Shown: positions 9,253-19,120, counted from the stretch's first letter. The stretch: 64,000 nt of DNA from Sporocytophaga myxococcoides DSM 11118 (GCF_000426725.1 NZ_AUFX01000009.1:366425-430424), one strand, 5' to 3'. Translations and numbers: made by a program. The notes: generated by a model not told the origin, from the sequence alone.

Positions 9253-10398
9253 TTATAGAGGCCAATAATCAGGTTTCGTTTGGGTACCATTTCTCCTGCA
9301 ATCAATACAAGTAACGAATCCGTAATAATAAGTCACTTTACCTGTCTCCATATTCGTTACAGAATTTATTGGAACATAGGTTCCTGACTTATATCCGTAT
9401 ATCGTCCTTGAATCCTCTTCATACACATTGCATCCATCGTATTCAGTTTCAAGGATGTAATTTGAAGGCAAATTTGCCCGATCTATAAAAATTCTTTTCT
9501 CTGAACTATTACTGGCGCTGACGTATCCTAATACAAGCTCACTATCATTGCTGGTGCATTTGATATTCCCTCTATACTGAGCAGGTTGAGGATCAAAAAT
9601 AGTTCCAACAGATTCAGTCATCTTTTTAAGGTTTTGCCAGTACTCAAACTCCTTTTCATCAATGACATTTTGCTTCACAAGAATGCTATACAACATCTGT
9701 AGTCTGGTGCTTTTTAATGTAAGTTTGATCAATGGCTGATGAATTATTTCTGTTGACTTTGGGCTAAGAGGAGTACCTAAATAGATACCATTTGATCTTG
9801 CAGAGGCAAAACATTCATATATATCTTCTTCTGGTGTTCTGAAATATTTAGTAGAATCTTTGAATATCAATGTTGACATAAGGGCAGAATGAAACTGCCA
9901 CGTTTCTTCATATTCCCATCTATAGAAACGGGCCTTGCCGGAAGGGTCTGAAGTATTGACAAACAACTGTACTCCATCAGGCTGGCTTTCCCATGTTATA
10001 TCGCCTATTGCAGGGGCACTTTTAACTTCCGCATACTCTGAAACATATTCTTTTCCATCAGCTTCAATCTTAAGTCTGTATTTCTGATTCTGGTTTAACA
10101 CCAATCCTTTTAACTCATAATATCCACTGTCCTTATTAGACAAATTATATGTTTCATTCGAAGTAGATTCAATATGCACTTTGGCATCAGACACAAAATT
10201 ATTCTTGTTCGGCTTTGACAGGTTACTTGATCTTGTAAGTCTGAACGTAGTAGTACCAGAACAAATAGTTCCTTCCACTACTAAATAGTTATTAGATGCA
10301 TTGATCGCAGGAGGACTATAAGGTTCCTCACATCCTGAAAAGGCAAAAGACAAAATCAAAGCAGCAATTATGGAATTAAATATTTTCAAACCTTGCAT
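9253..10398 (-). CDS. DUF4249 domain lipoprotein
   Basis: 381 residues with a lipoprotein signal (LILSFAFSGC|EEPYSPP), so probably attached to the outer membrane. The sequence after it (NNYLVVEGTICSGTTTFRLTRSSNL...) is characteristic of DUF4249, a family nearly always encoded beside a TonB-dependent receptor in Bacteroidota. The gene begins 5 bp after the receptor stop, so the two are co-transcribed and likely form one surface complex. Cysteines near the C-terminus (FVTCIDCRRNG) could be a metal site or disulfide (inference). Confidence 0.85.
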   Translation of the reverse strand: MQGLKIFNSIIAALILSFAFSGCEEPYSPPAINASNNYLVVEGTICSGTTTFRLTRSSNLSKPNKNNFVSDAKVHIESTSNETYNLSNKDSGYYELKGLVLNQNQKYRLKIEADGKEYVSEYAEVKSAPAIGDITWESQPDGVQLFVNTSDPSGKARFYRWEYEETWQFHSALMSTLIFKDSTKYFRTPEEDIYECFASARSNGIYLGTPLSPKSTEIIHQPLIKLTLKSTRLQMLYSILVKQNVIDEKEFEYWQNLKKMTESVGTIFDPQPAQYRGNIKCTSNDSELVLGYVSASNSSEKRIFIDRANLPSNYILETEYDGCNVYEEDSRTIYGYKSGTYVPINSVTNMETGKVTYYYGFVTCIDCRRNGTQTKPDYWPL

Positions 10399-10403
10399 GA
10401 TAA

Positions 10404-13154
10404 TTAAAATCTGAAATTGTAAGTAATTGTAGGAATTGGCTGACCAAAAATAGAAAGCTTATAGCCTTGTATCTTACCCTGATCATTAGTAAAATAAACC
10501 GAGTATACGTTTTTCCTTCCTGTCAAATTATAGACAGCTATGGTCCATGAGCTATGAGAAAGCTTCTTTATTTTGTGATTTCCTTCAATATTCAAAGAAA
10601 GATCTATTCTGAAGTAATCAGGAATTCTGTACTGATTTCTATCTCCATAAACGATCCTTTGTCCTCCTGCCATATTGTACGTCGCGATAGGAAGCGTAAC
10701 AGGTCTGCCTGTACTATATGTACAATTCAATGAAGTAGAAAATCTTCTGGAGAATTTGTAATTTCCAACGAATGTAAAGTCATGAGGTTTATCAAAATTA
10801 GCGGGATACCATTTCCCATTATTCACTAATTCACCTTGTGACGGATCATTCATGCGAAGGAATATTCTGCTATAAGTATAACTCACCCACCCGTTTAATT
10901 TCCCATTATTCTTTTTAACAAGAAACTCTGCTCCATATGAATTTCCTTCAGTACTTACAACCTCTGTTTCAACGTGATGATTTTGGATCAATTTCGCTCC
11001 AGCTCTATAATCCAGGTAATTTTTCATACGTTTACGATATAGTTCGACTGACGCCTCTATTGTATTCTTTCTGATATTCTTATACAGACCAAGTGAAATC
11101 TGATCTCCTGTAGTAGGTTTAATATTCGGATCAGAAAGTTTCCAGATATCGGTAGGTGATATAGTTGCTGTATTGGAAAGCATGTGTATATATTGACGCA
11201 ATGTATTATAACCAATCTTTACAGAAACGTTATCGGTAATCATGTACCTTCCGGAAAGCCTGAACTCAGGTCCGAGATATGTTTTTATATTTTTTCCTCC
11301 CTGATATGAAATTGTATCTGACATGCTATACACGGATCTTGGAAGTCTGTCCTGATATACATGAATATCTTTTGGACCTAAATAATTGAACAGAGAAAAT
11401 CTTACACCAAAATCAAAGCCAAGACGTGCGCTCATCTGGTACTGATCTCCGAGATATATGGCACTTTCAAGTGCCTGCTCATTTTGAATTTTATCCTGAG
11501 CAACCAGAGACTCCTGCCCTTCAGGGGAAATCTTTCCTGGCTGAATATTATAATGAAGAGAAGAAAGTCCAAAGGTTAAATTGTGTTTTGGACTTATTGC
11601 ATATTTCACATCTCCCTTTAGCTGCATTTGATTTATGCCGAAAGAAAGCTTATAAGCATTCAGTGAAGTCTCCGTATTAGTTATGCCATATTGATATCCA
11701 CTGGTGCTCCCTGTAAGCTCTGTGGATAATTTATCACTATAGTTATACCTCCATTTCAAAACAATACTATTATTATTGTAATCAAACAGAGTAGTCTTTT
11801 TTAAATTAAACTTATCCTGGCTGACGTAGCCTGTAAGATATAATTCACTTTTACTACTTAATATATGACTTACAACAAGATTAAGATCATAAAAAGAAGC
11901 TTTGCTACCAGAATAAGTTGAGTTTCTTAACTGACTCAGCAACCAGTTGGAATAAGTAGATCTCCCACCCAGAATAAATGATGTCTTGTTTTTAATAATG
12001 GGGCCTTCAATAGTAAGTCTTCCGGTCAGTATACCAAGCCCACCGTTTCCCGCAAACTTATTCATATTCCCTGTTCTTGTCGCAACATCAAGAACAGAAG
12101 AGAGCCTTCCTCCAAACTTAGCAGGAATACTACTTTTGTATAACTCCACATTTTTTACCACATCTGGATTAAATGCCGAGAAAAATCCAAACAAATGAGA
12201 TGGATTATAAATGATTGCATCATTGTATAGAATAAGGTTTTGATCAGCAGATCCTCCCCTGACATTAAATCCAGTACTAGCCTCTCCTGAAGTCTTAACA
12301 CCTGGCAGCGTCATTATCACCCTCAGGACATCCGCTTCACCAAAAACTGTCGGAGTTTGTTTAATCGTTTTTATACTCACCTTCTCCTGCCCCATCTCTA
12401 AGCTCTTCACAGTATTCTCTTTACCTGTTACCACGATTTCATCGACATAATTCAGTTCTTGTTCCATTCCGATATCTAAGGCGCCATCAGAATATAAAAC
12501 CACATTTCTCCTTGTTTCCTTCATCCCGAGGCTTCTGATCCTGATCGTATATGTACCTTGAGGAAGAGTAATAGAGTAGACTCCTGATTGATCACTCACG
12601 GCACCTTCATTTCTTCCATCTACTGATAATGTTACCCCACCTAAAGCATTGCCTGTTTGTCCATCATAAATCTTTCCATAAAGAGTTACCTTTCCGGATT
12701 GGCTATCTCCTTTTCTTCCAATCTCTAAAAATTTATTTTCAATCAGACCGGAAATTTTCTGAGCTCTTTCTATTATTTCATTTGGTCTGCTTTCCCCATC
12801 ATTCCTCTCAATAATACCTCCAGATATAAATGTTTCGACAGGAGCCCCTTCACTGATAAATATATTACGTCTGTGGTCTACTGCAAAAAAGTATTTTGTA
12901 TTGACAAAGATTAAAGCAAGCACATCATTAATATGCTTATCCGAAACTTCTATATTAACATTTATACTATCACCTGCTTCAGAAGAATAATAAAATTTGA
13001 ATGATGTATTTGACTCAACCCTTCTTACAAATTCATTAAAGGTTATATTTATAAAATCTCCTGATATTGTGTCCTTCTTTGCATCCTGGGCGGAGAGGTC
13101 AAAAGAAATAAAAACACTAAGGAACCAAACTATGACAACTATTTTGTTTCTCAT
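10404..13154 (-). CDS. TonB-dependent receptor with STN and carboxypeptidase-regulatory domains
   Basis: 916 residues. Order: signal peptide (to SAQ, about 22), an STN secretin/TonB short N-terminal domain (about 30-110, with ITFNEFVRRVESNTSFKFYY), a CarboxypepD_reg-like beta domain (about 155-235, GKIYDGQTGNALGGVTLSVDG), the TonB plug (about 250-365, DEIVVTGKENT... GFNVRGGSADQN), then a barrel of about 550 residues ending in YNFRF with C-terminal Phe. It imports an unknown substrate across the outer membrane using TonB energy. The STN domain usually signals to an anti-sigma factor, but none is encoded nearby. The start overlaps the previous gene's stop (ATGA). Confidence 0.92.
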   Translation of the reverse strand: MRNKIVVIVWFLSVFISFDLSAQDAKKDTISGDFINITFNEFVRRVESNTSFKFYYSSEAGDSINVNIEVSDKHINDVLALIFVNTKYFFAVDHRRNIFISEGAPVETFISGGIIERNDGESRPNEIIERAQKISGLIENKFLEIGRKGDSQSGKVTLYGKIYDGQTGNALGGVTLSVDGRNEGAVSDQSGVYSITLPQGTYTIRIRSLGMKETRRNVVLYSDGALDIGMEQELNYVDEIVVTGKENTVKSLEMGQEKVSIKTIKQTPTVFGEADVLRVIMTLPGVKTSGEASTGFNVRGGSADQNLILYNDAIIYNPSHLFGFFSAFNPDVVKNVELYKSSIPAKFGGRLSSVLDVATRTGNMNKFAGNGGLGILTGRLTIEGPIIKNKTSFILGGRSTYSNWLLSQLRNSTYSGSKASFYDLNLVVSHILSSKSELYLTGYVSQDKFNLKKTTLFDYNNNSIVLKWRYNYSDKLSTELTGSTSGYQYGITNTETSLNAYKLSFGINQMQLKGDVKYAISPKHNLTFGLSSLHYNIQPGKISPEGQESLVAQDKIQNEQALESAIYLGDQYQMSARLGFDFGVRFSLFNYLGPKDIHVYQDRLPRSVYSMSDTISYQGGKNIKTYLGPEFRLSGRYMITDNVSVKIGYNTLRQYIHMLSNTATISPTDIWKLSDPNIKPTTGDQISLGLYKNIRKNTIEASVELYRKRMKNYLDYRAGAKLIQNHHVETEVVSTEGNSYGAEFLVKKNNGKLNGWVSYTYSRIFLRMNDPSQGELVNNGKWYPANFDKPHDFTFVGNYKFSRRFSTSLNCTYSTGRPVTLPIATYNMAGGQRIVYGDRNQYRIPDYFRIDLSLNIEGNHKIKKLSHSSWTIAVYNLTGRKNVYSVYFTNDQGKIQGYKLSIFGQPIPTITYNFRF

Positions 13155-13888
13155 TTTGCCTTCAGTTTATCAAATTCCTCTACCAATAACAGAATAGATT
13201 TTTCCCGATTGGCAGAAAATTTAAAATCGAAACTTTTCATGTATCTGGCCAATTCCTTTTTATGCTCTTTCATTACATTCAAAAGGGAAGCTTTACTTTT
13301 AACAGGGAAGTATTCGTTTCCTATGTTGATATAATAATAGTCTTTTTCTTCAATTTCATTTATTATGATTCCATTAGAATTGACCTCCTGCATTGTTTTT
13401 TTCCTCTTCACATAAACCTTTGTCTTTCCATTATTGAGAAGCTCATAAAAACCTGTTTCGGGAATAGAATGCTCAGACGTATCTTTTGTTAATTTTATAA
13501 AAAGATGACCTGGAAATGAGAACTGAGATATTTTCTCACCAGATAATTTCAATAAATTTAATTTACTATAATCTTCTACAATTACTTCATCTCTTAATAT
13601 ATCATATAACAGCAGTACATTCTGATAATATAAATCGTCATATAAAATATTGCCAACAGTGACTTTTTCATTTTTAAAATAAGGAAAACCTTTGGTTTTG
13701 ACAGTCAGCCCCACATAAAGAGAACCACTGTATAGTCCAAGATTCTCTTTTATAGCCCCTTTATACAAACCAATAGCATTTTCTAAAGCTTTGTCATTAT
13801 CACCAGACTCTGACTTAAAAACATTCTGAGCACCTATTTTGAAGTGTAGGAAGCTGGTCACCAATATTAGTAATAATCGATTTTTCAT
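13151..13888 (-). CDS. secreted protein of unknown function, first gene of the TonB operon
   Basis: I place the start at the ATG whose complement is 13886-13888, giving MKNRLLLILVTSFLHFKIGAQ, a clean Sec signal with the 'GAQ' end common here; a longer frame reaches 13999 but adds an implausible second hydrophobic stretch. The mature protein is about 225 residues, beta-rich then helical and lysine-rich at the end (EHKKELARYMKSFDFKF...). No family recognised. Its stop overlaps the TonB receptor start by 4 bp, so translation is coupled and the product is likely part of the same surface system. Confidence 0.65.
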   Translation of the reverse strand: MKNRLLLILVTSFLHFKIGAQNVFKSESGDNDKALENAIGLYKGAIKENLGLYSGSLYVGLTVKTKGFPYFKNEKVTVGNILYDDLYYQNVLLLYDILRDEVIVEDYSKLNLLKLSGEKISQFSFPGHLFIKLTKDTSEHSIPETGFYELLNNGKTKVYVKRKKTMQEVNSNGIIINEIEEKDYYYINIGNEYFPVKSKASLLNVMKEHKKELARYMKSFDFKFSANREKSILLLVEEFDKLKAK

Positions 13889-14217
13889 TTTAAAGTAACT
13901 GGCATTAAAATTAACTATCTGGTTTACAGTGCAGCAAAGTATAAAAAGAGTAGTAATAATAAAAAAATAAACACTAATTATTTTCCTTTTAGAGTACAAT
14001 AACCTCTTTATATAATCTATTTTCCGGAAAAATAAAAAGGCATCTGAATTAGATTAAACTAATTAAAACATGTCATCATTGAGTATTCGTAAGTAACCTC
14101 ACCTTCTCTCATTCACATAGTACAATGGCATGATAAAAATTATTTTTCTGAATCAATGGTCAGTGTATTCACATTAATTTAGATTTGAAATTTAGACTTT
14201 TGAAAGTATAATTAATT
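13889..14217. other. 329-bp intergenic region between divergent genes
   Basis: AT-rich; must hold the promoters of the minus-strand TonB operon and the plus-strand sulfatase. A TAGATTTG (exact TANNTTTG -7 box) lies at 14180-14187, about 30 bp before the sulfatase start, but no good -33 TTTG is seen at the usual distance. No gene or repeat seen. Confidence 0.4.
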
Positions 14218-15813
14218 ATGAGTACAAGTTCTCGATTAGTTGCATTATTATTACTGTTGTCTTGCACAGCAGTTAAATTCCCAGAAAAAATAATTACTGA
14301 AGTCACGACAGATGACAAACCTAATATAATTATCATTCTGGCGGACGATATGGGATTTTCTGATCTTGGTTGCTATGGTTCTGAAATCCCGACACCCAAT
14401 CTGGATAAACTAGCCAATCAAGGATTACGCATGACTAACTTTTACAATGCAGGCCGTTGTTGTCCATCTCGAGCATCTATCCTTACCGGACTTTATCCTC
14501 ATCAAGCAGGAATCGGTGATATGCTTCAAAATAAAGGGTCTTATGCTTACCAGGGTTTTCTAAGTGATAGCTGCGTTACAATAGCTCAGTTATTGAAACA
14601 GGCAGGTTATCATACTATCACCTCAGGAAAATGGCATGTAGGTACCTCCCCATCTGCCCTTGCACATAACAGAGGCTTTGACAAGTCTTTCTGTATGTTG
14701 AATAACGGAAGCAGTTATTTTAAAAATGGACCGTTGTATAATGATGGAAGAACTGTCACCTTTATGCAAAATGGTCGGGTGATAAACAGAGATACCAACT
14801 ATTACCTCACACAAAATATTACAGACTTTGCTTTAAATGCAATTGAAGAACAGAAGAATAACAAAAATCCTTTCTTCTTATATCTCACATACACGGCTCC
14901 TCACTGGCCAATACAAGCTCCTGAAGAAGACATCCAATTATTCAGAGGCAAATACCTGATTGGTTGGGATTCTATTAGAGAATATAGATTAAAAAAACAA
15001 ATCAAAGAAAAGATCTTCTACAAGAATATAAAACTTACTTCACGCTACTACAAAGTTCTTCAATGGGATAATGTCAATGAAAACGATAGAAATTTATGGG
15101 ACTTGCGCATGTCCATCTATGCTGCCATGATCTATAGGATGGACAAAGGAATCGGAGAAATCCTACAAAAGCTCCAGGATACTGGTGAAGATAAGAATAC
15201 ATTGATCATTTTCTTATCAGATAATGGCGGCAGTGGAGATGAAGTACAAAAAGATAATCTTGTAATTCAAAGAAACGGAACTCCGGGAACAGGTGACTAT
15301 ATTGACAGCTATCAAAAAAACTGGGGTAATGCAAGTAATACGCCATTTTCAATGTTTAAAAAGAACATGCATGAAGGAGGTATTTCTACTCCATTTATAG
15401 CATATTATCCAGGAGTAATTAAACCAGGGCAGATTAACCATTCAACGGGTCATATCATTAATATCTTACCTACATGTTTAGAATTGGCGAAAATAAAATA
15501 CCCACAGTCACTTAATGGTACCCCTTTAAAACAACCCGAAGGCAAAAGTATGACTAATATCTTTAAAGGAGCAACGTCAGGAAACGATACTTTGTACTGG
15601 GAGCATGAAGGAAACAAAGCTATAAGAGTTGTAGATTGGAAGCTTGTGTACGAGATGGACCAGAACGAATGGGAACTCTACGATTTAAAAACGGACAGGT
15701 CAGAAACTAATAATCTATCAGATAAATATCCAGAGAAAGTAAAACAACTAAAAGCTGCTCATGATAAATGGTGTTCCAAAGTTGGAGTTGTTGACTGGAC
15801 ATTGATAAAATGA
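14218..15813 (+). CDS. sulfatase (arylsulfatase family), probable lipoprotein
   Basis: 531 residues. The start codes for a short lipoprotein signal (LVALLLLLSC), so the enzyme is probably anchored in the envelope. The sulfatase core begins NIIIILADDMGFSDLGCYG (metal-binding Asp pair) and includes the signature NAGRCCPSRASILTG, where C81 of the C-x-P-S-R motif is the predicted formylglycine residue; later blocks are GKWHVG and TLIIFLSDNGG. It hydrolyses sulfate esters, in this setting likely from sulfated polysaccharides (inference). A formylglycine-generating or anaerobic maturase gene is needed but is not in the window. It is a single-gene unit. Confidence 0.9.
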   Translation: MSTSSRLVALLLLLSCTAVKFPEKIITEVTTDDKPNIIIILADDMGFSDLGCYGSEIPTPNLDKLANQGLRMTNFYNAGRCCPSRASILTGLYPHQAGIGDMLQNKGSYAYQGFLSDSCVTIAQLLKQAGYHTITSGKWHVGTSPSALAHNRGFDKSFCMLNNGSSYFKNGPLYNDGRTVTFMQNGRVINRDTNYYLTQNITDFALNAIEEQKNNKNPFFLYLTYTAPHWPIQAPEEDIQLFRGKYLIGWDSIREYRLKKQIKEKIFYKNIKLTSRYYKVLQWDNVNENDRNLWDLRMSIYAAMIYRMDKGIGEILQKLQDTGEDKNTLIIFLSDNGGSGDEVQKDNLVIQRNGTPGTGDYIDSYQKNWGNASNTPFSMFKKNMHEGGISTPFIAYYPGVIKPGQINHSTGHIINILPTCLELAKIKYPQSLNGTPLKQPEGKSMTNIFKGATSGNDTLYWEHEGNKAIRVVDWKLVYEMDQNEWELYDLKTDRSETNNLSDKYPEKVKQLKAAHDKWCSKVGVVDWTLIK

Positions 15814-16123
15814 AGTACTCTCCTTTATTGAAAGTAAGTAAATAATCTTCCTTTTAACTGGAAGGAATCCATGATAATAAAATTACATAGAGCTATACAT
15901 AAACTTTAGAAAAACATAATTATTGCATTTATCTGAAAATTTAAATTTTATTTTATTTACTCCCTCAACACAATAATATTTTTTTTTAAATATTTTATTA
16001 CCTGACTTATCCCTATAAACACTGAGTTCATCTTAAAATAAGATAGATTTATAAAACCTGTATTTTCTTTCAGCGTAGAAGTAAATTAAAAATTAGAAGA
16101 AATAACAAACAAGAATAGTACAA
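15814..16123. other. 310-bp AT-rich intergenic region
   Basis: Separates the sulfatase from the chemotaxis locus. It contains a weak hairpin (TTCC/GGAA arms near 15848-15864) that could terminate the sulfatase transcript, and long A/T runs. No coding remnant or clear promoter seen. Confidence 0.35.
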
Positions 16124-17980
16124 ATGAGCTTCGGCAAAAGACAGGTAATCATATCAGTTCTATATATATCTGCATGTTTAATTTTATACGTTACCCAAGA
16201 TTATTACAAAGAGATTAGAGAAAGATGCAATAAAATTCAAATAACATCTGAAAAAGAAGAAATCACTCTAGAACTTCAAAAATATATACCAACCAACTAT
16301 TTCAGCAACACTGCCAAAGAATTTTCAGAGACAGCAAATGGAATAAATCATTTACGATTTTTCATAAATGACAATCTGATCAATACAATATCTGAAATAA
16401 AAAATCTCCATCTGGATATTCAGAACACCTTATTACTTGCTAAAAACAATAACGAACTTTTAGCAGATAATGAAAGAATTGAAGTTTTAAAATCAAAACT
16501 TAAAATCCTTACAAGTCTTCTATCAGAAGTAAACTCCCAAATTCAATTAGCAGAAAATATCCTGTTTATATTCTTTATAATTTCAATAATATTTATTGCA
16601 AATATTTCACAGATTTCATTTGCCAACAGAATAAAAAAGGAAATCATAAAAATTTCTGCAACTCTAGATACGCTTGCTAAGGGAGACATTTGCAAAACTG
16701 AAGCAATTGATTTAAATGAGTTTAAAGATATTCATATAGCAATAAATATCATTATTGAAAATCAAACAAAGCTGGCTTCCTTTGCAGAAAGAATCGGAGA
16801 TGGAAATTACCAGATGCATTATGAAAAACTTGGTCAGAATGATAAAATAGGAATTGCTTTACTTGGAATGTGTGACAAACTTCAAAAAGTAAACGCAGAA
16901 GAAAAAAGAAGAAATTGGGCTAATGAAGGTTTTGCAAAATTTTCTGATATACTAAGAAATGAAAGTAATGAAAAATCTTTGTCAGACAAGTTACTTGTTT
17001 CTCTAATAAAATATATCAATGCTAATCAAGGCACTATTTATCTTATACGAGAAGAAGGAGAAAAACAGATTCTTAAACTTATTTCATCCTATGCATGGGA
17101 TAGAATGAAACATGAAGAAAGGAATATAGATATAGGTGAAGGATTAATTGGTCAAGCCGCCATTGAAAGAGAGCATGTATATTTAACTGACATTCCTGAA
17201 AACTTTATCCGCATAACATCAGGACTTGGAGAGGCTCTTCCCTCCAGTGTTTTGATTATGCCATTATGCAATAACACAAATATATTAGGTGTAATGGAAT
17301 TTGCCTTTTTCAGAAAACTGGAAAAATATGAAATAGAGTTTTTGGAAAAAATTGCAACCAGCATTGCAACAACAATATCTTCCGTTAAAACAAATGAACA
17401 GACGTTCAAATTACTTGAAGAATCAAGGCACCTGACTCAGGAAATGAAACTTCAGGAAGGAGAACTCATTAAGCAAGCAGAAGAATTAATGTCAAAAGAG
17501 GAAACACTCCTTAGAAGCATGAAAGAGCTGGAAGCTGTGAAAGGTACCTTAAGTGACAAACTGGAAGAAGCAAAAGAAGAGATGAAACAACAGATCAAGG
17601 AAATAGAAATTGAAAAACTTAAGAATGAAGGAATCCTTGAAGGTTGTGTTGACGCTGTTATAACCTTTGACAAAAAAGGAACAGTAGAGTTTTTCAATAA
17701 GGCTTCGGAAGAAATTTTCGGATATAAACGTAACGAGGTATTAGGAAGAAACATCAATGAGCTAATCAATCTTTATTTAGATGAGAATAATGGCGATTAT
17801 TACGCATTTTATATTGAAAATAGCAATTCGAAAAAGCCTATCAGCATAAGAACTGAAATCTCAGTTAAAAGCAAAACATCCGGTGAAATCCCAGTATTAA
17901 TAACTTTATCAAAAACTGTTATAGAAAGTAAATTCTACTTTACTGTCTTTATACAAAGTATAGCAGTGGAGCTATTCTGA
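16124..17980 (+). CDS. membrane sensor protein with GAF and PAS domains but no output domain
   Basis: 618 residues: N-terminal membrane segment (about 8-24), an extracytoplasmic helical region, a second membrane segment (about 145-165, ILFIFFIISIIFIANIS), HAMP-like helices, a GAF domain (about 275-425, with GEGLIGQAAIEREHVYLTDIP), a long coiled coil (about 425-510), and a PAS domain (about 510-615, VDAVITFDKKGTVEFFNKASEEIFGY). It ends after PAS: no kinase, methyl-accepting, GGDEF or phosphatase domain is present. It is 40 bp upstream of the CheZ-like gene and opens the chemotaxis locus, so it may signal by protein-protein contact (inference). Confidence 0.8.
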   Translation: MSFGKRQVIISVLYISACLILYVTQDYYKEIRERCNKIQITSEKEEITLELQKYIPTNYFSNTAKEFSETANGINHLRFFINDNLINTISEIKNLHLDIQNTLLLAKNNNELLADNERIEVLKSKLKILTSLLSEVNSQIQLAENILFIFFIISIIFIANISQISFANRIKKEIIKISATLDTLAKGDICKTEAIDLNEFKDIHIAINIIIENQTKLASFAERIGDGNYQMHYEKLGQNDKIGIALLGMCDKLQKVNAEEKRRNWANEGFAKFSDILRNESNEKSLSDKLLVSLIKYINANQGTIYLIREEGEKQILKLISSYAWDRMKHEERNIDIGEGLIGQAAIEREHVYLTDIPENFIRITSGLGEALPSSVLIMPLCNNTNILGVMEFAFFRKLEKYEIEFLEKIATSIATTISSVKTNEQTFKLLEESRHLTQEMKLQEGELIKQAEELMSKEETLLRSMKELEAVKGTLSDKLEEAKEEMKQQIKEIEIEKLKNEGILEGCVDAVITFDKKGTVEFFNKASEEIFGYKRNEVLGRNINELINLYLDENNGDYYAFYIENSNSKKPISIRTEISVKSKTSGEIPVLITLSKTVIESKFYFTVFIQSIAVELF

Positions 17981-18020
17981 TTAATCACCTCTAAGTACAA
18001 TCCCCTTACAAAAACTAAAT

Positions 18021-18731
18021 ATGCTGCAACTTGAAGAGGACAATATAATTAAGTCTATTATAGAGTTACTTGAAGGAAATAAAATACAAATATTAAAACT
18101 TCAAAAATGTTCTTCTGAAGATTTTCTATTAATAGCATCCTTATTTAAAAACAATTCACCCAATAACAAAACAATAACAGTTGATCCAACTATTGTAAGC
18201 TGCATCATAAAAGACCTGCAATATCAAGATGCTATGAGACAAAAACTTGAGCATATCGAAACAATTGACGACTTGTTGCTTAAGGAGCTTAAACAAAGCC
18301 TAATTCAAAATGGAGATATAATCTACTGTACTGTCATTCGAGAAATAATAACACTTAATATAGCTCAACTAAAGGTGATGTCAGAAGAATATAGATTAAT
18401 AGTTGAAAACCTGCAGAAGAATATACAAAAGATAGAAACCAAGGAAATTGTAGACAATTCGTACAACATTTCTAAATATCTAAGTCAAAATCAATTGACT
18501 GATACATTGATTAAAGACATTATTGAAAAGCATACTTTAATTTCCAAACTATCATTGGAATACAAACATAAAAGAAAAAAGGACATAAACGCAGTTCTGC
18601 TAAAACTAAGAGATGTCTATACAATGCAAAGCGAGAGAGACGTTTTTAACAAGATATTTGAAAAAGAAATACGTAACAACCAGGATAATCAATTCGAAAG
18701 TAATCAGGAAAACAATATTGAGTTCTTTTAA
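18021..18731 (+). CDS. helical protein with a CheZ-like QDxxxQ motif
   Basis: 236 residues, almost entirely helical and charged, no signal peptide. The segment KDLQYQDAMRQKLEHI (Q69, D70, Q74) matches the catalytic D-x3-Q of CheZ phosphatases (E. coli D143/Q147 in QDLTGQ). CheZ inserts this Gln to dephosphorylate CheY-P, and a cheY lies 390 bp downstream. Two further long helices follow, and the tail is acidic (NNIEFF), like CheZ proteins whose extreme C-terminus binds CheY. Overall similarity to CheZ cannot be judged by eye, so this is a motif-based call. A remnant ending EKDLDFF at 22778-22873 sits in the equivalent place before the second STAS-CheY pair. Confidence 0.5.
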   Translation: MLQLEEDNIIKSIIELLEGNKIQILKLQKCSSEDFLLIASLFKNNSPNNKTITVDPTIVSCIIKDLQYQDAMRQKLEHIETIDDLLLKELKQSLIQNGDIIYCTVIREIITLNIAQLKVMSEEYRLIVENLQKNIQKIETKEIVDNSYNISKYLSQNQLTDTLIKDIIEKHTLISKLSLEYKHKRKKDINAVLLKLRDVYTMQSERDVFNKIFEKEIRNNQDNQFESNQENNIEFF

Positions 18732-18746
18732 GAAGAAATAGTAACA

Positions 18747-19065
18747 ATGGGGAAGATTCAAATAAAAACTTTTACGAAAGATAACTCTGATATTGATATA
18801 ATAATAAAAGGAGGTATTTCACTAAAACATATACGAATACGATATAGTGAACTGCAAAAAATTAAAGATTCATACAAGAAATATACTATATCATATTCAG
18901 ACGTAAATAATATTGATGCAGCAGGATTTCAGGTGCTATACTCCTATTTTAAATCTTTACAAAAAAAAGAAAAAAGAAATATACATAGCAGATCAATTCA
19001 ATGATGGGCTGATGAAGATTTTAAATTGCGCTGGTCTTTTAGATATTCTATATCTAAAAAAGTAA
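18747..19065 (+). pseudogene. STAS-domain protein, frameshifted in an A-run
   Basis: In the first frame the gene reads MGKIQIKTFTKDNSDIDIII... and stops at 19004 after a nonsense tail (RNIHSRSIQ). A shift of one base in the run A8-G-A6 (18961-18975) restores a reading frame to TAA at 19063-19065 (KEIYIADQFNDGLMKILNCAGLLDILYLKK). That tail matches the paralogue at 22884 (KEVNLKKELSEEMNQLLRNADML). The whole is an STAS fold with the NNIDAAGFQVL switch region. The extra A may be a real mutation, a sequencing error, or a slippery site; the decay of neighbouring cheA and cheW favours mutation. Confidence 0.7.
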
Positions 19066-19120
19066 ACAAGCTATAGAAACTGACAGAGACAAATAAAAGA
19101 AATTATAATAATACCAAATC

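Noticed and set aside
13889..13999. N-terminal extension of the minus-strand secreted protein
   Set aside because: It would put an extra hydrophobic stretch ahead of a complete signal peptide starting at 13888.
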